Source: Himantopus leucocephalus
Lineage: Eukaryota > Chordata > Aves > Charadriiformes > Recurvirostridae
Length of the DNA stretch: 64,000 bases
Assembly (NCBI GenBank): GCA_003993805.1
Contig: RSEF01000020.1
Span: 10,195,599-10,259,598, forward strand
Direction of reading: 5' to 3'
How positions within the stretch are numbered: position 1 is the first letter of the stretch; each line of letters starts with the position of its first letter. The translations under genes were made by a program, and so were the position numbers. The notes below the pieces were generated by a model. That model saw only the letters and a list, made by a program, of their open reading frames with translations, searched no databases and was not told the origin of the DNA. This document shows positions 55,701 through 64,000 of the stretch, in pieces.

Positions 55701-58700
55701 CTAGATTCAGTTCAGTGTAAGGTCCTGCAGTAATACTCCAAAGCAGATTTCTGTTAAAGCAGAGTTTTCCAGGGGAGAAAGGAAAAAAAAAAAAAAAGAA
55801 AAAGAAAGAAAAAAAAAAGGCAACTTCAAAAGCATGCAGTTTATTTCTGCAATGCCTGATGTTCATCGAGTCACACTTCAGTGCTCAGAGCCATGAAAAC
55901 ACTGCTTTTGAGGTGACATTTGTAGTTGCCTCATTACTCTTTTCAAAAGAGTTTTGCATCAAAGAGTCAGAGCTTCAAACAACAGACCCTACAGGAGTAA
56001 AATAACTTATTAACAGCACATGAAATGGAATCGCCAGGAACTGCCGATACCAAAACAAGCAGGGCAAGTGTGTCATCAACAGCGAGCCTGCGACAGGGAG
56101 CGGGCAGGCTGCCTGGACCTGAAAGCTGCAGGAGCCGCCGTGAGAAGACTGATTCCCTCCTTGTGGCAGGTACTTTTCAGACACTTGTCTTCCATTCATC
56201 TCCTCCCCGACAATAAGAAGGATCTGGAAGCATGCTTACCTTCGTGTTCTTTTTCAGTTGTTCCAACTTTCTTTATCTTTTTGGGTGATTTCATGAAGAG
56301 TGGAAAGATGGTCCTCAGACCAAGAATGTCAACAAACTTGTGACAGTTGTCTGTGCCCTCCGGTCCAATCATGGCGTGGTCCAGTACCTTCAGGGCACTG
56401 CTGCGGGAAATCTTCTTCTCTCTGTGAAAAGAAAGCTGCAAGTTAGACTTTTCAGGGACACGAAGAGCTTTGGACCACACTACTGTAAAGAGACAGCATG
56501 AATGGGGAAATGAACGTGACAAGGAAAGTATGAAGAGTCTAAGCACAAGCTCTAAGCAAGATTTTCTTCAAGAAGTCAAAACATTGTCTCAACAAATACT
56601 CTCTTTTCAAAACTGTGGTTGAAAATATTCTCTTGGTTATTTCTTTTTTAATGTCTTTTATTTCTTTTTATTTTCTATTTTATTTCATTTTATATATTTT
56701 ATTTTTATGTTATTTCCTTTTTTTATTTCTCAGCTATTAAAGAAGTTATTTCATCACCACCTTACAAATACTAGCACAAAACAGCAGGGGAGACTGGGTT
56801 GGGTACACAAGGCAAACACTGTCACACCAAGATGATCAGGATTCAGATCTAGCAGTAACTCAATGTAATAAAGTAAGTTTGGTAAGTGTAGCTTGGTCAT
56901 CAGCTATAATGAAGAAAACCTCGTCTCCAAAAATCACGGCTGGAAGGAAGCAGATAGATTCTGGGCTATTCTGTTTTAATGCTAGTTCAGAATGCTGATG
57001 CTGGTAACTCACACCGATAACACACAGGTGGTCTGAAAACCATCTCCAAAAGCTCTGTGCCTCTCAAACTAGAAATAGAGGAATTTACAATTCATCCAGG
57101 GGAAAATTTAAAATATCTTGTGAAACACGAACTGAAAAAGCAGTCACAAATACAGCCCATAAAACCAACAGACCAGGTAAACATCAGCAGGAGCTAACGT
57201 GAGCTGAAGAACAAGAGCCCTCAGTGTCCCCAAAGGCCAGGCCAGGCGGACATTCCCCACAGGGCAGGATGGTCACAAGCTCCACCACCTTCCACACCAA
57301 GTGCTTGGCAATGTCCTCCGATTTTTTCTTCTCTAAAGGAATTTGTTCTCTAACAAATATATAGCTACATGCACATATAAAAATAAATCTCCACAAAAAC
57401 AAGCCGTGCTCTTCCCCTGCAGCAACGAGGAGAGAACATTTCTCCTTGGACACACACTGGTTGCTCTGCACCACTGTAAGGTGCTCAGCTGTTATTGTGG
57501 ACCTGGAATAAGGATCTATGAAGATCAAACCACTGATGCAGTCCAGCCCTCATCCTCTTTCCCCCCGTGGAGGTGGCAGCACCCGCGCTGCCCTTGCACA
57601 CAGCTGCCAAAGCCATCAGTGAGGAGCAGCTTGCCCACCTGCAAACAGCACACCCTGAGCCACCCAGCAGCTGACCACCCGGACCTCATGGCCATCAGCA
57701 GGGTCTTCTTGAAGCCCAAGCTCCAGAGAGCTGTGGAAAACACCTTCCCTTTAGAGACGGAACTTTGTGAACCCCTAACAACATGCAAACTAAAAAGCCA
57801 TATATTAACATCCTAGCCTAAAAGAAAGTTACTGTGCCCAGTGCAGCCGCGGGTGCTTCCGATGGGCACCAAACGGTTGTTGAAAGCATCACATGCAGCT
57901 GGGATCTGGTGCAGCAGCCAGTTCTACCCACGAGCGAAGAGCAGCGCAGGAGGCTGGCTCAACACCCCCACCTCCCCTCTACGGGGAGCTAAAAATAAAG
58001 TACTTCTTAGGCCAGACAATATAAGAAATGTTTTCAGCGGAAGTAATTGCATATTGATCAGCATTTAGGAAGGTTGCACAGAGCTGATCTCTGGAATATT
58101 CATTGGGTTTAAGTTCAGGCTTTTAGAGATCAATAGCTGCTTGACTGGACTGTCTAGAGTTGATTTTATTTGAAATATTTATTCTGCCAGAGGCCAAGCA
58201 GTTTATCTTAGTCTCATCTGTGCTTATAGAGGTAACTTTTAGCTGAACACTAATTCAAAGACAAGCATACGTGAGTATCACCAAATAGGGAGTGACCTCA
58301 GGCTTCATAGGGAACTCTGAATTACAACTTTATTTGCTAACCATTGTTTTCCTCCTTGTAATACCTTTACATCTGAGAGAACTCTTTTGGTACATTTATT
58401 ATTTCAAAAACATTACTAATTTTATTTGGACATTTGGACATTATTTGGACTTTCCACATTAGCGTAACACAATCTCTCACTTTCCATAATACTAGCAAAA
58501 GCAGACATCTAGATTTCTTGGAAAAGTGCTGCATAAAATGGTTCCGTTTAATTAACCAGAAGATTTAGTAAAGAGACAGTCTAAGTTTCCATGGGGTCAT
58601 TAGGAACAGCAGGACAAGAAAACATAAAAGGATTTTAATAATCATAAACAATATACCCTGAAATAGCTATAGTCAAGCTTTGGGGAGCCATACAGAATTG

Positions 58701-61700
58701 TCCATTTTCACCTTGTTTTTGCTGTACGGGAGCAAATGCTTTTTCTGAGGGTCGAGAAAAGCCACTGAATAGCTGCAGAACAGAAGATCGGGTTGCCCAA
58801 GTGATGCGCATTTCCCTTTGCTGCATTTGTCTATGTGCATACACACGCGCCTTCGGTTAATAACTGGGAAAGCCACACGTCATTTTTCCTATGCAACAGA
58901 GAATCTTCTTGACACATCCCCCGGGAACCAAGTGGCTGCATCTCCTCCAAACCTTAACACAATTTTACAGCAAAAGCAATAAGCTTCCTGTCAGTGCGCG
59001 CAAGGGAACTGACATTACAAGCCTGTTTTTCTCTCTTTTGGCTTTGTAAGGTAAATTGCATTTAGGTTACCAAGGTAAGGCTGAGGGACTGTGTACTAAA
59101 AAGTGCTTCCTGACCTAAAAAAAATTTGAATTTAAGTCTATGTGACATTTATAAGTTTCCACTAGTGGCTACCACCTTGATAAACCATCTTATTTTTGAT
59201 AAAGACACTCCGTAAAATAAATGAGCCACCATTGCTGCAGAGATGCAAATCAAATAATTATATATACCCGTGCTCTCATCCTACTTCAAAATTGCCTACT
59301 TCATCTCTGCTGTCACAGGCTCTGTCCTTCTTAATCTGGTCTTCTCCCAGACACCTCTGCTCACCTCCCACATATCTGCTCAGTGAAGCTCCACTCCCAG
59401 TGGCCAACTGCAAGCCCCCCTCAACACTGCAAGTCACACCACATCAAGTCCAGGACACGGCTTGTGATGGACACATCATGTAAAGCGCATCAGCCACATC
59501 ATGTTCATTTTCAGGTGGTACCACTGTCTCCCCATAAACTAGCAGAAGCTCACACAAAACGACAACATCTTTCGCTGTTGGCCATACAGTTTAAGCTCAG
59601 CATAAAAGAAAGCAGTCCTGTTTTCATTACTGTCTATAGGAATCTCTTGAGCATGTTAAATGCTCAGCTGAAAGATGCTATACTTCTCTGCAGATCTCTG
59701 TGCATGACCATTATTAACAGAACTTGGCTAGATGTATTGGGTAGCACTAGATACAGAATGCTATGTTCTCTAAGACAGTAATGGAGATTCAAGCCTGATA
59801 TCTTTATTCTCACACAGCTTATCTATCTCACATCATGTCAATAAACTTTCAACTTTGCTTATTTGTCCTTTCATCTGCACAGACTACGGTACAATGATTA
59901 ACCGTCTTCAAAGTAAAAACAAAAAATAACAGATCTCTCCCCCCCAGTCTTCAGAGGACACCGACAAGAGAGAAAAATATTCTGTCCTGTTCGTGGGCGA
60001 GGTGGTCAATCACAACCGAATGGCATTTCTATTCTTTGTTGTTTATCATGAAGGTATCAAGAAGATACTGAAGTGTAATACTCCCATGCAGCTCTCTAGA
60101 TCACAACTACCAAGGTTCACTCCCTATTTACAATGTTAGCCTGCGGTTACCAAAGCAGTACTAAGAAAAACTGAGCACCTGCAACAGCTTTTAAGCATAC
60201 ACCAAGAGAACTCCCAATGATAGCAGAGGTTAACAGAATTAATAGCTATTTAATATCTTCTAGGTATTAAAATATGTAAAAAACCCACAAGCAAACAAAC
60301 ACCAAAACTTTGCAGTGTCAGTTCTCAGACAGTTTGCTTTGAAAGCCACAGAAACGTGCTCTATTTTCCTCACCAAAGCACTAAGTCCAGCAGAGCTTTT
60401 CACCTTCAACCACACCACAACCTGCAAAAGCAAGTAACCTCCCATGGCAGCAGCTGAGCAAGCGCAAAGCTTTCTCCTCCTAAAGTAGCCAACTTCTCCC
60501 AGCATCCGTCCCCTGATTTTCATCACCACAAGCCAGTGCTTTTACCTTAAACATCTCCTGTGCTCTCCATAGAGTATTGGACTCTAACATCATTCGTTCT
60601 CTCACTACTTACTACTGACAAAGCACCAAAACATAGAACCCAAAAAGCTGGTTTTCAAAAGATGCCAAGAGATAGCAGAGCTAAGCACCGCTGCCTTCCT
60701 GCAGTTCTGAAGATCTGAGTTAACTACTTAAATAACACATATACAGTCACGTCTGTGTCATGCCGACCAGAAGCAAGCTTACAACACCAATAAGGAAACA
60801 TCACACCTACCGAAAGGAAAAGCTTCAGGACAGCATTGTGGCTCTGACCCAGCCAGCATGAAGCATGGAAGTAGCTTTAAGCATGTGCTGAGTACCACTG
60901 ATTTCACATGTTTTAGGTTACATGCATAATTACCTGTGTCAGAATCCTGACGTTTCATTCATTTAGGAGTATTAAGACAAAAAAGAAAATTGTGTATAGG
61001 AATGTCAACAACATGGACAACATGTCAACAACACAGAGAGTGGAATACTAAGAAAAGTGGTTGGCAGCTCTTCAAAAGAAGAAAAACATGAATCAGCAAT
61101 AAAAGTACCAGCTTAATGCTTTCAACCCTAGTCTGAAGACATCATTAGAAGCAAGAAGCTTAGTCTTTCTGTCCAACTAGGTGTTCCTCCCTCTAAATGA
61201 GATTTGCAGTGTAGGACAAGTCAGGGCCAGAAGGGAGATGGTTTGTGGACAAGACCTGGTCAACTTGGTTCAATATTCTGTGAATTGTTACTTTTTTTAC
61301 ATTGTCACTTTACCAATCCCATTCAGACTGTAGAATAAGTTAGGTTCCTAAGCATCAACAGATTGAGGTCTTGGAAACTCCTTCCATTAGACATAGCTGC
61401 TGCTGGCAGTTAAGTCAAGCTTTGTCCCTCCTAACCCCTTCACAACCACTGGGAGGTGGGGGGAATGCATCGAGGGAGAAATTTGCCTCGTGTCGTAACT
61501 TTCCAGCTGGGGTCCTGGTACAGAGAGTGGTAAACAGTAGAGTCCAAAAACGAGGAAAAAACCTATTAAAAATCCAAACACTGAGTCCCACCCACATGGC
61601 ACAAGAACTCCAAGTAATTAGTTCTGCAAGGCTCGCTTAGCAGCTTAGTACTCGAGGCAGAGGGAGGCTTCCCTCTTGTTCTTAGTTTTGGAGCTTTCCT

Positions 61701-63810
61701 TTAATTAGCCTCAAGAAAAGCCAGTGTTCCTATTTGAATAATCCACGTTTGGTTATTTATTCAGTTCCCTGCTGCTGCACATTACCCAGCCATGCGCTGC
61801 AGGAATACATCATTTCTTGTTGGCGTTTGCTAACCAGCCACCGCACGCAGCCTAGCACGCCAGGGAAAGCCAGACAGAGCCCCGCTGCGCCCAGTCCTAA
61901 GGTCTGGAGGAAGCCAGTCAGCTCAGAAGACACAATTCAGTACCAGGCTAGGAAGTAAAAGCGAAAAGACAGCAGAGAAGCCCTGGAGATTCACAGTGTG
62001 ACAAAACATGTCACATGAAGAAATGCATACTTATGGCCCACTCCACAAAAGCAAGTTTTGTATCAACATCCACAAAAATTCAACAGCTTAGAGGATACAC
62101 AACACAGTAAAGCTTGAACTGCAGAACAAAAGGAAAAACATTTTCCCTAGAGACATCTAAAGGGTCTTTCTTACCCTCATAGGGGTCTTTTAAATCCTTA
62201 GAGGATTAGTGGCCTGATCTACAGCATTCTCTCATCTGGGTGTCTGCCACACAGATCTGCACCGTTATTTTCCAGCAGCTATTATGGTAACCCCATTTCT
62301 TAGGAAACAAAGCTAAAGACAAAGAGTGGAGATTGTATGTCTGAGAAGATTCAACTTACATGCTGGAAAAAAAGAAACCGAAAACAGACAAATATGCTAA
62401 CGCAGAAATTTTATAAACAGAAAAACACAAATATCTAGCCAGAACGCATGTTGGTATGTCAAAAGCAGGCAAGAAAATCACAAAGTTAGCTAGGTACCTA
62501 AGCATCAGATTCATCAGCTGTAGACCCTCGCCTTTCAGGAAGCGATCACGATTGGAACTGAGCATTAGGCAGGAGCAAAGGGAGTCAAACAGGTTCTCCA
62601 TCATTTCCTGTTCCTCTGCTGTACTAGGGTTGTGTCGTTTAAACACCTGCATGACAAGGAAAACAGAATTACCCAAAGAACAGAGGGCTCAATTTAGTCC
62701 ACACTGTTGTAGATTGTACATGAATGTTTTATATCACAAGCCTTCAGCTTCTGATATGCATAAGGCTGGAGTCATCAGAGCAGCAGTCACACGCCACTGA
62801 TGCATTCTCTCTTGTAACTCTGCTGCCCTTTTTACTGTCCTGACAGTGTACCAAATGTGCAGCTGGAAGACAATACAGGGTCTCCAAAGGGAAGGGCAAA
62901 TTCATCGACTGCACAATTTACAAAAAATATGTGGATAAGCTTGTTACCAAAGAACTCCTAGGCATAACACATACCTGAGGCGTTTGCTCTGCAGCACCCT
63001 AACCTACTGACAGTACTGCCTCAAGAAATATAAGTGAACTAAAAACACATTACCTTCAGCCGGCTCAAATGTAGGCACAACGCAGCCCAGTGCTTGGAGT
63101 GGAGAATGCTGAAGATGACCAAATTCTAACCCTGTCTATGCCAAACTTGCCATGTAATTGTAACAAAATAATTTAACTTCTGAGTACCTCTACATTAACA
63201 TCTGTAAAACTAATCAACCTCACCATGGATGATACACTGGTGTGTAAGTTATTCAGGCACTATGCCACCACTAAATATAAAGCACTGCTGTGCTTCAGTA
63301 TCTACAGATTGCTAGGACAGTGCTACACCCAGAATCTGTTCCACCTCCTCGCACCCAGCCTGCAAGTCTCCCGATGGTAGAAAGGGCATATGTGAATTAC
63401 TCACAGATAACTGCTGAAGCAGCACATCGATCCCATCCAGCTCCCCAAGCAATTCTCTGTTGTCTAGACGGAGGTGGGGGGAAGGGGGAAAAGAGAGAAA
63501 AATGAAGCTAACTGTCAGATTTTACAGCCATCTAACACTGATACATCAGCAAACAAAATCAATACGGCTTGACAGAGTACAAAAGCTGCAGAGAGGGCGC
63601 ATGCGTATGTGAGAGAGTATACGCGCGGGAGAGAGAGCACAAGCAAAGGGAAGCTGAAGGCAGAAGAATGCTGTTGTGATCTGAAAGAAGCCTGGATCCT
63701 ACCCAAACAGAATATAGATACCAGAGGAATGTCTCACCATCGTTGTTCTGAAGCAAAATAGCCAGCACCTCACTGCAGTACAGCTTGTTGGCATCAAAAG
63801 GCATCTTAGC
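31700..63810 (-). CDS. CTNNBL1: CTNNBL1, 3' half (nine coding exons, 5' end outside window)
   Basis: Beta-catenin-like protein 1, a nuclear armadillo-fold protein that associates with CDC5L and PRPF31 in the PRP19 splicing complex and binds the antibody-diversifying deaminase AID. Nine exons (63738-63810, 63405-63463, 62498-62646, 56240-56421, 45621-45718, 44429-44509, 37886-38023, 37188-37260, 31700-31788) join with GT/AG introns and matching phases into 313 codons plus TGA. With the human total of 563 residues this corresponds to residues 251-563, with no insertion or deletion. The N-terminal nuclear-localisation and acidic regions and the first armadillo helices lie beyond the right edge. 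Sequence matches the remembered human protein almost throughout, with scattered conservative changes in the last 130 residues. Expected to be ubiquitously expressed and essential. No break or frameshift was seen. Confidence 0.98.
31789..37187 (-). other. CTNNBL1 last intron
   Basis: 5.4 kb, AT-rich, with the probable CR1 fragment at 36013-36085 and no other nameable repeat. No exon or RNA gene was recognised on either strand. Confidence 0.85.
36013..36085 (-). mobile_element. Degraded CR1 LINE 3'-end fragment (probable)
   Basis: The plus strand reads ATCATAATTAGGAGCAG, then CATCCTATCCAGTCCCCTCT and TTCATCAGTAGG. In order and spacing this resembles the reverse complement of the sauropsid CR1 3' end, which typically reads AATCATAG..GG, then GGTCATCTAGTCCAGTCCCC. 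Divergence is high and no target-site duplication was identified. It is in the last CTNNBL1 intron. Confidence 0.4.
37188..37260 (-). CDS. CTNNBL1: CTNNBL1 exon encoding residues 511-534
   Basis: 73 bases reading IRQRVHQILNMRGSSIKIVR then HILK, plus one base. The acceptor is CCCTGATCAG (AG at 37262-37261) and the donor AAGG|GTGAGT. It has no usable ATG-led frame and was found from family sequence. One change from human is recognised (HILK for HIIK). Confidence 0.95.
37261..37885 (-). other. CTNNBL1 intron (625 bases)
   Basis: Short intron between the exons for residues 465-510 and 511-534. Nothing recognisable inside. Confidence 0.9.
37886..38023 (-). CDS. CTNNBL1: CTNNBL1 exon encoding residues 465-510
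   Basis: 138 bases reading DMVRRGEIIDDDMEDEFYLR, then RLDAGLFVLQLICYIMAEIC, then NANVPQ. The acceptor is GCTTTACAG (AG at 38025-38024) and the donor CAG|GTAAAG. Its second residue corresponds to human M466, a position I recall as substituted (M466V) in a reported human immunodeficiency family; methionine is kept here. The acidic loop (DDDMEDE) differs from human NDTEEE. Also a symmetric exon. Confidence 0.96.
40121..40149. repeat. T16-A13 palindromic homopolymer pair
   Basis: Sixteen T followed directly by thirteen A, a self-complementary tract. An ambiguous base sits 17 bases to its left (40104), consistent with sequencing or assembly difficulty here. Confidence 0.9.
41139..41180. repeat. 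Diverged 21-base tandem duplication
   Basis: AAGAAGCTCTCAGAACCACAC is followed directly by AAGAAGCTATCAGAGCCCTC plus one base. It lies in a CTNNBL1 intron. Confidence 0.7.
44429..44509 (-). CDS. CTNNBL1: CTNNBL1 exon encoding residues 438-464
   Basis: 81 bases reading VDRLMELYFKYLDAMQAADK then KIDGEKH. The acceptor is CCCTTGCAG (AG at 44511-44510) and the donor CAT|GTATGT, a weaker than usual donor. Several substitutions against human cluster here (Y for H, D for G, A for V, D for E), making it the most diverged exon in the window. The exon is symmetric (81 bases, phase 0), so skipping it would keep the frame. Confidence 0.95.
44510..45620 (-). other. CTNNBL1 intron (1.1 kb)
   Basis: Unremarkable AT-rich intron sequence; nothing further recognised. 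Confidence 0.9.
45621..45718 (-). CDS. CTNNBL1: CTNNBL1 exon encoding residues 405-437
   Basis: 98 bases reading EHVCSILASLLRNLRGQQRT then RLLNKFTENDSEK, identical to the human segment as I recall it. The acceptor is TATCTCCAG (AG at 45720-45719) and the donor AAG|GTGAGT. It ends in phase 0. It follows a 10.5 kb intron, the longest in this part of the gene. Confidence 0.97.
45719..56239 (-). other. CTNNBL1 intron (10.5 kb)
   Basis: The largest intron in the visible half of the gene. It contains homopolymer A/T runs (for example 53045-53059 and 55780-55819) and a GGGA repeat at 50346-50363. No retrotransposon, exon or RNA gene was recognised. Confidence 0.85.
55780..55819. repeat. A-rich tract with AAAGA interruptions
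   Basis: Some 38 bases of A with a few G, in the intron between the CTNNBL1 exons at 56240-56421 and 45621-45718. No retrotransposon body was recognised next to it. Confidence 0.8.
56240..56421 (-). CDS. CTNNBL1: CTNNBL1 exon encoding residues 344-404
   Basis: 182 bases, the largest coding exon here, reading REKKISRSSALKVLDHAMIG and on to FPLFMKSPKKIKKVGTTEKE, then HE plus one base. The acceptor is TTTTCACAG (AG at 56423-56422) and the donor GAAG|GTAAGC. The KSPKKIKK loop (human KSPRKIKK) is a basic, lysine-rich surface segment between armadillo helices. Confidence 0.97.
56422..62497 (-). other. CTNNBL1 intron (6.1 kb)
   Basis: AT-rich intron with the T-rich block at 56638-56732 and a short TTATTTGGACA duplication near 58421-58451. 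Nothing else recognised. Confidence 0.85.
56638..56732. repeat. T-rich low-complexity block (TTTTAT-type)
   Basis: About 95 bases dominated by TTTTATTTC-like units. It lies in a CTNNBL1 intron 220 bases upstream, in transcript order, of the exon at 56240-56421. Confidence 0.8.
62498..62646 (-). CDS. CTNNBL1: CTNNBL1 exon encoding residues 295-343
   Basis: 149 bases reading VFKRHNPSTAEEQEMMENLF, then DSLCSCLMLSSNRDRFLKGE, then GLQLMNLML, plus two bases of an arginine codon. The acceptor is GTCATGCAG (AG at 62648-62647) and the donor AG|GTACCT. The only change I recognise from human is RD for RE before RFLKGEG. It is a highly conserved armadillo helix pair. Confidence 0.97.
62647..63404 (-). 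other. CTNNBL1 intron (758 bases)
   Basis: Plain intronic sequence with no recognised feature. Confidence 0.9.
63405..63463 (-). CDS. CTNNBL1: CTNNBL1 exon encoding residues 275-294
   Basis: 59 bases reading (D)NRELLGELDGIDVLLQQLS. The acceptor is CCGTCTAG (AG at 63465-63464) and the donor TCT|GTGAGT. There is no ATG, so it is invisible as a stand-alone frame; it was placed by continuity between its neighbours. The phase-1 start completes the aspartate codon left open by the previous exon. The upstream intron is only 274 bases. Confidence 0.95.
63738..63810 (-). CDS. CTNNBL1: CTNNBL1 exon encoding residues 251-274
   Basis: 73 bases reading AKMPFDANKLYCSEVLAILL then QNND, plus one base of the next codon. 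The acceptor is TTCACCCAG (AG at 63812-63811) and the donor GATG|GTGAGA. It starts in phase 0. Human has DND where this sequence has NND, followed by DN (human EN) across the junction. Part of the armadillo helical core. The ATG inside it is an internal methionine, not a start. Confidence 0.96.
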
Positions 63811-64000
63811 CTGGGTGAAGAAAGAATGAGAGACTCATTAGGGCACGGCTCTCTGTGTTTCATTGATTTGAAGAACACATTAATCAAATCACCAAACGTA
63901 TGTGCAACACTTAAACCAAAATACAACGGTGGTAATTTTGCAGTATGCCTCACTGACAAAATAGTAATAATTCTCTCCGATTCAGGGGTGACGGGGGTGT

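Noticed and set aside
31789..63737. Small nucleolar or micro RNA genes within CTNNBL1 introns
   Set aside because: I looked by eye for box C/D and H/ACA signatures and tRNA-like folds on both strands and found none convincing. A covariance-model search would settle it.

Overview
This window is vertebrate nuclear DNA, almost certainly from a bird. It holds one complete multi-exon gene and the 3' half of a second. Both are on the minus strand, and both were read exon by exon from the sequence with consistent splice sites and codon phases. The avian call rests on compact introns, scarce interspersed repeats, a very GC-rich half full of homopolymer tracts, and one degraded fragment that looks like a CR1 retrotransposon. 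The gene order CTNNBL1 then VSTM2L in the same orientation is the order I know from human chromosome 20q11. I see no prokaryotic features, no CRISPR array and no virus.

Layout. Positions 1-3.6 kb are intergenic and lie downstream of VSTM2L. VSTM2L occupies about 3.6-21.1 kb on the minus strand. It has four coding exons (start codon 20838-20840, stop 4747-4749) encoding 213 residues: a secreted protein with a signal peptide, one V-set immunoglobulin domain and a short basic tail. Its promoter lies in a strong CpG island (about 20.1-21.5 kb). Positions 21.5-31.5 kb are intergenic and include a 100-base assembly gap (25765-25864). CTNNBL1 runs from its 3' end at about 31.54 kb to beyond the right edge. 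Nine coding exons in the window encode the last 313 residues, equivalent to residues 251-563 of the 563-residue human protein. The 5' exons lie outside the window.

Composition changes sharply near 29.4 kb. To the left the DNA is GC-rich, with short AT-rich blocks full of TAATTA, TTTGCAAAT and forkhead-like motifs inside and around VSTM2L. These blocks look like conserved non-coding regulatory elements, but that is inference from composition and motifs only. To the right, the CTNNBL1 introns are AT-rich and fairly featureless.

The two genes do not form a pathway. CTNNBL1 is a nuclear armadillo-fold protein associated with the CDC5L/PRP19 splicing complex. VSTM2L is a neural, secreted Ig-domain protein. 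I did not find a previously undescribed system. The items most worth a second look are the cluster of AT-rich islands around VSTM2L, a pure seven-codon histidine tract in the VSTM2L tail, a structured motif cluster at 14.57-14.62 kb, and a hairpin of opposed poly(A) signals near the left edge.
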